From: Paramacrobiotus metropolitanus
Taxonomy: Eukaryota > Tardigrada > Eutardigrada > Parachela > Macrobiotidae
Assembly: GCF_019649055.1 (NCBI RefSeq)
Contig: NW_026570270.1
Coordinates: 248,001 to 312,000 of the forward strand
Reading direction: 5' to 3'
Length of the DNA: 64,000 nt
The notes beneath the pieces were generated by a model. That model was not told where the DNA came from and ran no database searches. It was given only the letters and a program-made list of their open reading frames with translations. Made by a program: the position numbers and the translations under genes. Positions 61,601 through 64,000 of this stretch are shown in pieces (the stretch's first letter is position 1; each line of letters opens with the position of its first letter).

Positions 61601-63230
61601 TATGCCGCTGCACTTATACTTTTCCGAATTCAAATAAATCAGCGAAGAAAGGTTTTCGTTGTCTGCAATATTTAAGACAGAAATGGCACTTATGGCTCCT
61701 TATATACCGCAATTAAGCGGGCATGCACAGCGCCGACATTTTCGTAATAAACCACAAAGAACCAGTAATTTATTCATTTTGACGTTCTTTCATTGTTCTA
61801 CCGGTTGCCGAAACGGTTATTGCCGTATGCATGTAGCCCCCGCAAAGTACGCGATGGACGACATCGATTAATCAAGAAGGCGAAGAGAAAATCCATGTTG
61901 ACGAGCGCCGGCATAGTGCCCCTGTCATGGACGGTGTGTTAATATATTAATGCTAATGTTAATACAAGCAATTAGGCACCCATTAATCTTTCGCCAAGCT
62001 TTCGTCCACACTTTTGTGATTTGGACACTGTAAAGTATCGTTCACGGACGACAGTCCAGACAGCCTACGCGTTTCCTGTCAACATTACACGACGCGTACA
62101 ACATTGAAGTTATTTCTACAATTCATAACTGGTGACCTTCCACGCAAATGGCTTGCACGGACAGACAGGTAGGTACCTGTGGTCTGTTTTTGCAATTGCA
62201 GATTAAATATTACAGTTGGTTTATGTTGTATTTTACTGTTGGTCTACACGCGATTTTGAGCTAGCAAGCGCTCTCCTTTGTCTCCATTTCGTACCAATCC
62301 AGGAAACCGAAAGGCTTTTCATGAAATACAATAGCAAGCGAAATATTAGAATTACTTTTACCATTTTTTAATCTGTCTTTAGTTTTCTGCGGCCCTTTCA
62401 GAATTAAAAAAAACGAAATAACAAGCATAAAGATCTCGCCGTTGAGGTGAAAATCCGGGGAAAAATTGTTTACCAATTCCGGCAATTCATACAGCACTAA
62501 GAATACATTGGTAAGTTACGTTATAAAGAACGAATTAGATCTTCACAGCCATCGCACTACGAAAGGGCTGTAAATTATAACAATGTGCAGCATTAAATCA
62601 CATTGTCTTGTGGGTTTTGAGAAGCAGTGCCGTTTTTGGGATTTGACAATTACGTGTTCCAAAAACTGTTGATTTTTTTGTACGTCCGTTTAAATAGTTT
62701 GTTTGGTCCAGTTCAATCTAATAAGTGCGCACAATTTAGCCCCACAAACTCTACTTATTCGTCTTTTTTTCTGCCGTTTCTCCACAGTGAGTATATTTAC
62801 AGAAATCCTCCGGAATTCCATTTATTTAGCAATCAGCGCGTCAATAAAAACATATATTTTATATTAATTAGCAAATCCGTAAAAACAAAAAGGCATAAAA
62901 TCAAAAACACCTGCTGACCACGTTGCCATGGACAATCAAAAGAGCAAGGAAAGCACACCGACAAACAAACGAAGCCAAAATAATCCACCAGCTGCCGCGT
63001 CACGAGCCATCAGTTCTGAGCAATTCCCCGAAACAAAATATCCCCAAAATATACATACAAACAAAAACCACTTTACACAAAAAACTGCCCTCCCCCTTCG
63101 CGAGTATTTCAACTAGAAAGGTCCCCACCGCGGCACAAAATAAAAAAAAACAGAGCACAATTCCTGTTTGAAGTATAAATTTCGTATTTCTTTTGGCATA
63201 GCGCGCATAACAGCTGGCATAATCTTTAAT
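61601..63230. other. Intergenic region, TATA box of the chitin-binding gene
   Basis: A TATATAAGG on the minus strand (61699-61707) is the likely core promoter of the chitin-binding gene. The rest, including small plus-strand frames near 62920-63170, shows no domain. 63100-63230 probably includes the 3' UTR of the Neuralized-like gene. Confidence 0.4.
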
Positions 63231-64000
63231 TCATCCACGATACGTGCGAATAATATCCTTGATGGGCGTGCGACAAATCGGGCAGGATTTGCCTTTTTGC
63301 AGCTGGGTAGTGGCACACGGATAGCACATCACCTGATGTCAGAACAATCCGTTAAAAAGCTGGAAAATTGAAAATTCGCCAAAAAATGGCTAATCCATAA
63401 AGTACGGATGGAAAAAATTCAAAATTAAATTGAATTTAATCTACAGAAAAATCAGTTTGTACCTATGGAAAATCCCATATAAAAATAATAAACAAATAAT
63501 TCTGATAATTAATATATAAATAATTTCTTTATTAACCTTTATTCAAAAACTACATAACTGTTTAATTAATATTAAAATAAAATGCATTATTATTATTTAT
63601 TAATTACCTATTTATTTAACTTTAATAAATAAATAAATTCTTAATAAATAATCTATTTAATATATTAGTTAATGTATTTATTAAATATTTAAAGTTCTTT
63701 TTGAAAATCAAGTAAAATCTATTATACTTATCATTATTATTTAATGAATATTTATTTATTCACCTGGTGTCCGCATGTGTACAGGACCGCCAGCGCCGCG
63801 TCCTCAAAACACACGATACACTCGCTTACCACCGCGGCCGACGGGGGCGCCGTGCTCTTCGTCCCCGGGATGGGTGGGAAGGCCACCGGTTGGCTAGGCG
63901 TCCCCACCGCACCGCGAAGGAGTCCGTACTGCGCCGGTTCCTGCGATGTCGAGGGTTTGGAGGGGGAGCGCGGACTGGGCAGGTCGACGGTCAGATCGAT
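63231..64000 (-). CDS. Neuralized-like RING E3 ubiquitin ligase, 3' end (partial)
   Basis: Two exons are visible: one running from the window edge down to 63764 and the last at 63231-63332, joined in phase 0. Together they form a C3HC4 RING: ECIVCFEDAALAVLYTCGHQ, then VMCYPCATTQLQKGKSCPIC and RTPIKDIIRTYRG before the stop. Spacing and the ending (CPICR, then I(K/R)D(I/V)IRTY) match the RING of Neuralized proteins, which ubiquitinate Notch ligands and promote their endocytosis. A Ser/Pro-rich linker precedes the RING. The NHR domains expected upstream lie beyond the edge. The 431-bp intron is extremely AT-rich. Confidence 0.82.
63430..63763. repeat. AT-rich simple sequence in the Neuralized-like intron
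   Basis: Nearly pure A/T with recurring taataaat and ttattaa motifs between the two RING exons. Confidence 0.6.

Noticed and set aside
62923-63171. 82-codon basic plus-strand frame
   Set aside because: A-rich sequence antisense to the probable 3' UTR of the Neuralized-like gene, with no domain.

Overview
The window looks like nuclear DNA of an invertebrate animal. Genes are split by many short to medium AT-rich introns with GT...AG borders. Recognisable animal genes include WDR81, maleylacetoacetate isomerase, a Neuralized-type RING ligase, a chitin-binding (peritrophin-type) protein, a Kazal-type secreted protein, BTB-BACK-kelch genes, rhodopsin-like receptors and an R2/NeSL-like LINE. An ecdysozoan such as a tardigrade is a reasonable guess, but nothing here proves the phylum.

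Layout. 1-9 kb: a tandem cluster of decaying BTB-BACK-kelch paralogues on the minus strand. One runs off the left edge. One (1125-4938) is frameshifted and carries a DNA-transposon copy. A third was cut in two by a ~1.7 kb inversion, leaving its 5' half on the plus strand (7160-8836) and its 3' half on the minus strand (5772-7118). 9.9-23.9 kb: a long minus-strand WDR81 gene (kinase-like fold, BEACH domain, WD40 repeats, about 18 exons), head to head with a plus-strand nucleolar-type RRM gene (24165-25959). 26-54 kb: an accessory, repeat-rich zone with an intronless rhodopsin-like receptor and a broken second copy, an RLE-type LINE with a 17-bp tandem array upstream, and two facing copies of an unusual tandem kinase gene (Ser/Thr-like domain followed by a tyrosine kinase domain), both decayed. 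It also holds several non-autonomous DNA transposons with clear inverted ends or target duplications, plus repeat modules of unknown family. 54-64 kb: ordinary genes again, namely a small secreted peptide precursor, maleylacetoacetate isomerase, a Kazal protein with a long acidic P/E/T tail, a chitin-binding protein and the 3' end of a Neuralized-like E3 ligase.

The strongest unusual signals are the inversion that split the kelch gene with palindromes at its breakpoint, the dual Ser/Thr-Tyr kinase pair, a transposon family packed with GTNNAC hexamers, and a scatter of near-perfect palindromes with 1-4 nt loops. The gene clusters appear to be young duplicates under active decay, whereas WDR81 and the isomerase show single small indels that may be assembly errors. 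The genes do not form an obvious pathway: the secreted/cuticle-type proteins cluster at the right, and the accessory genes in the middle look like lineage-specific expansions.
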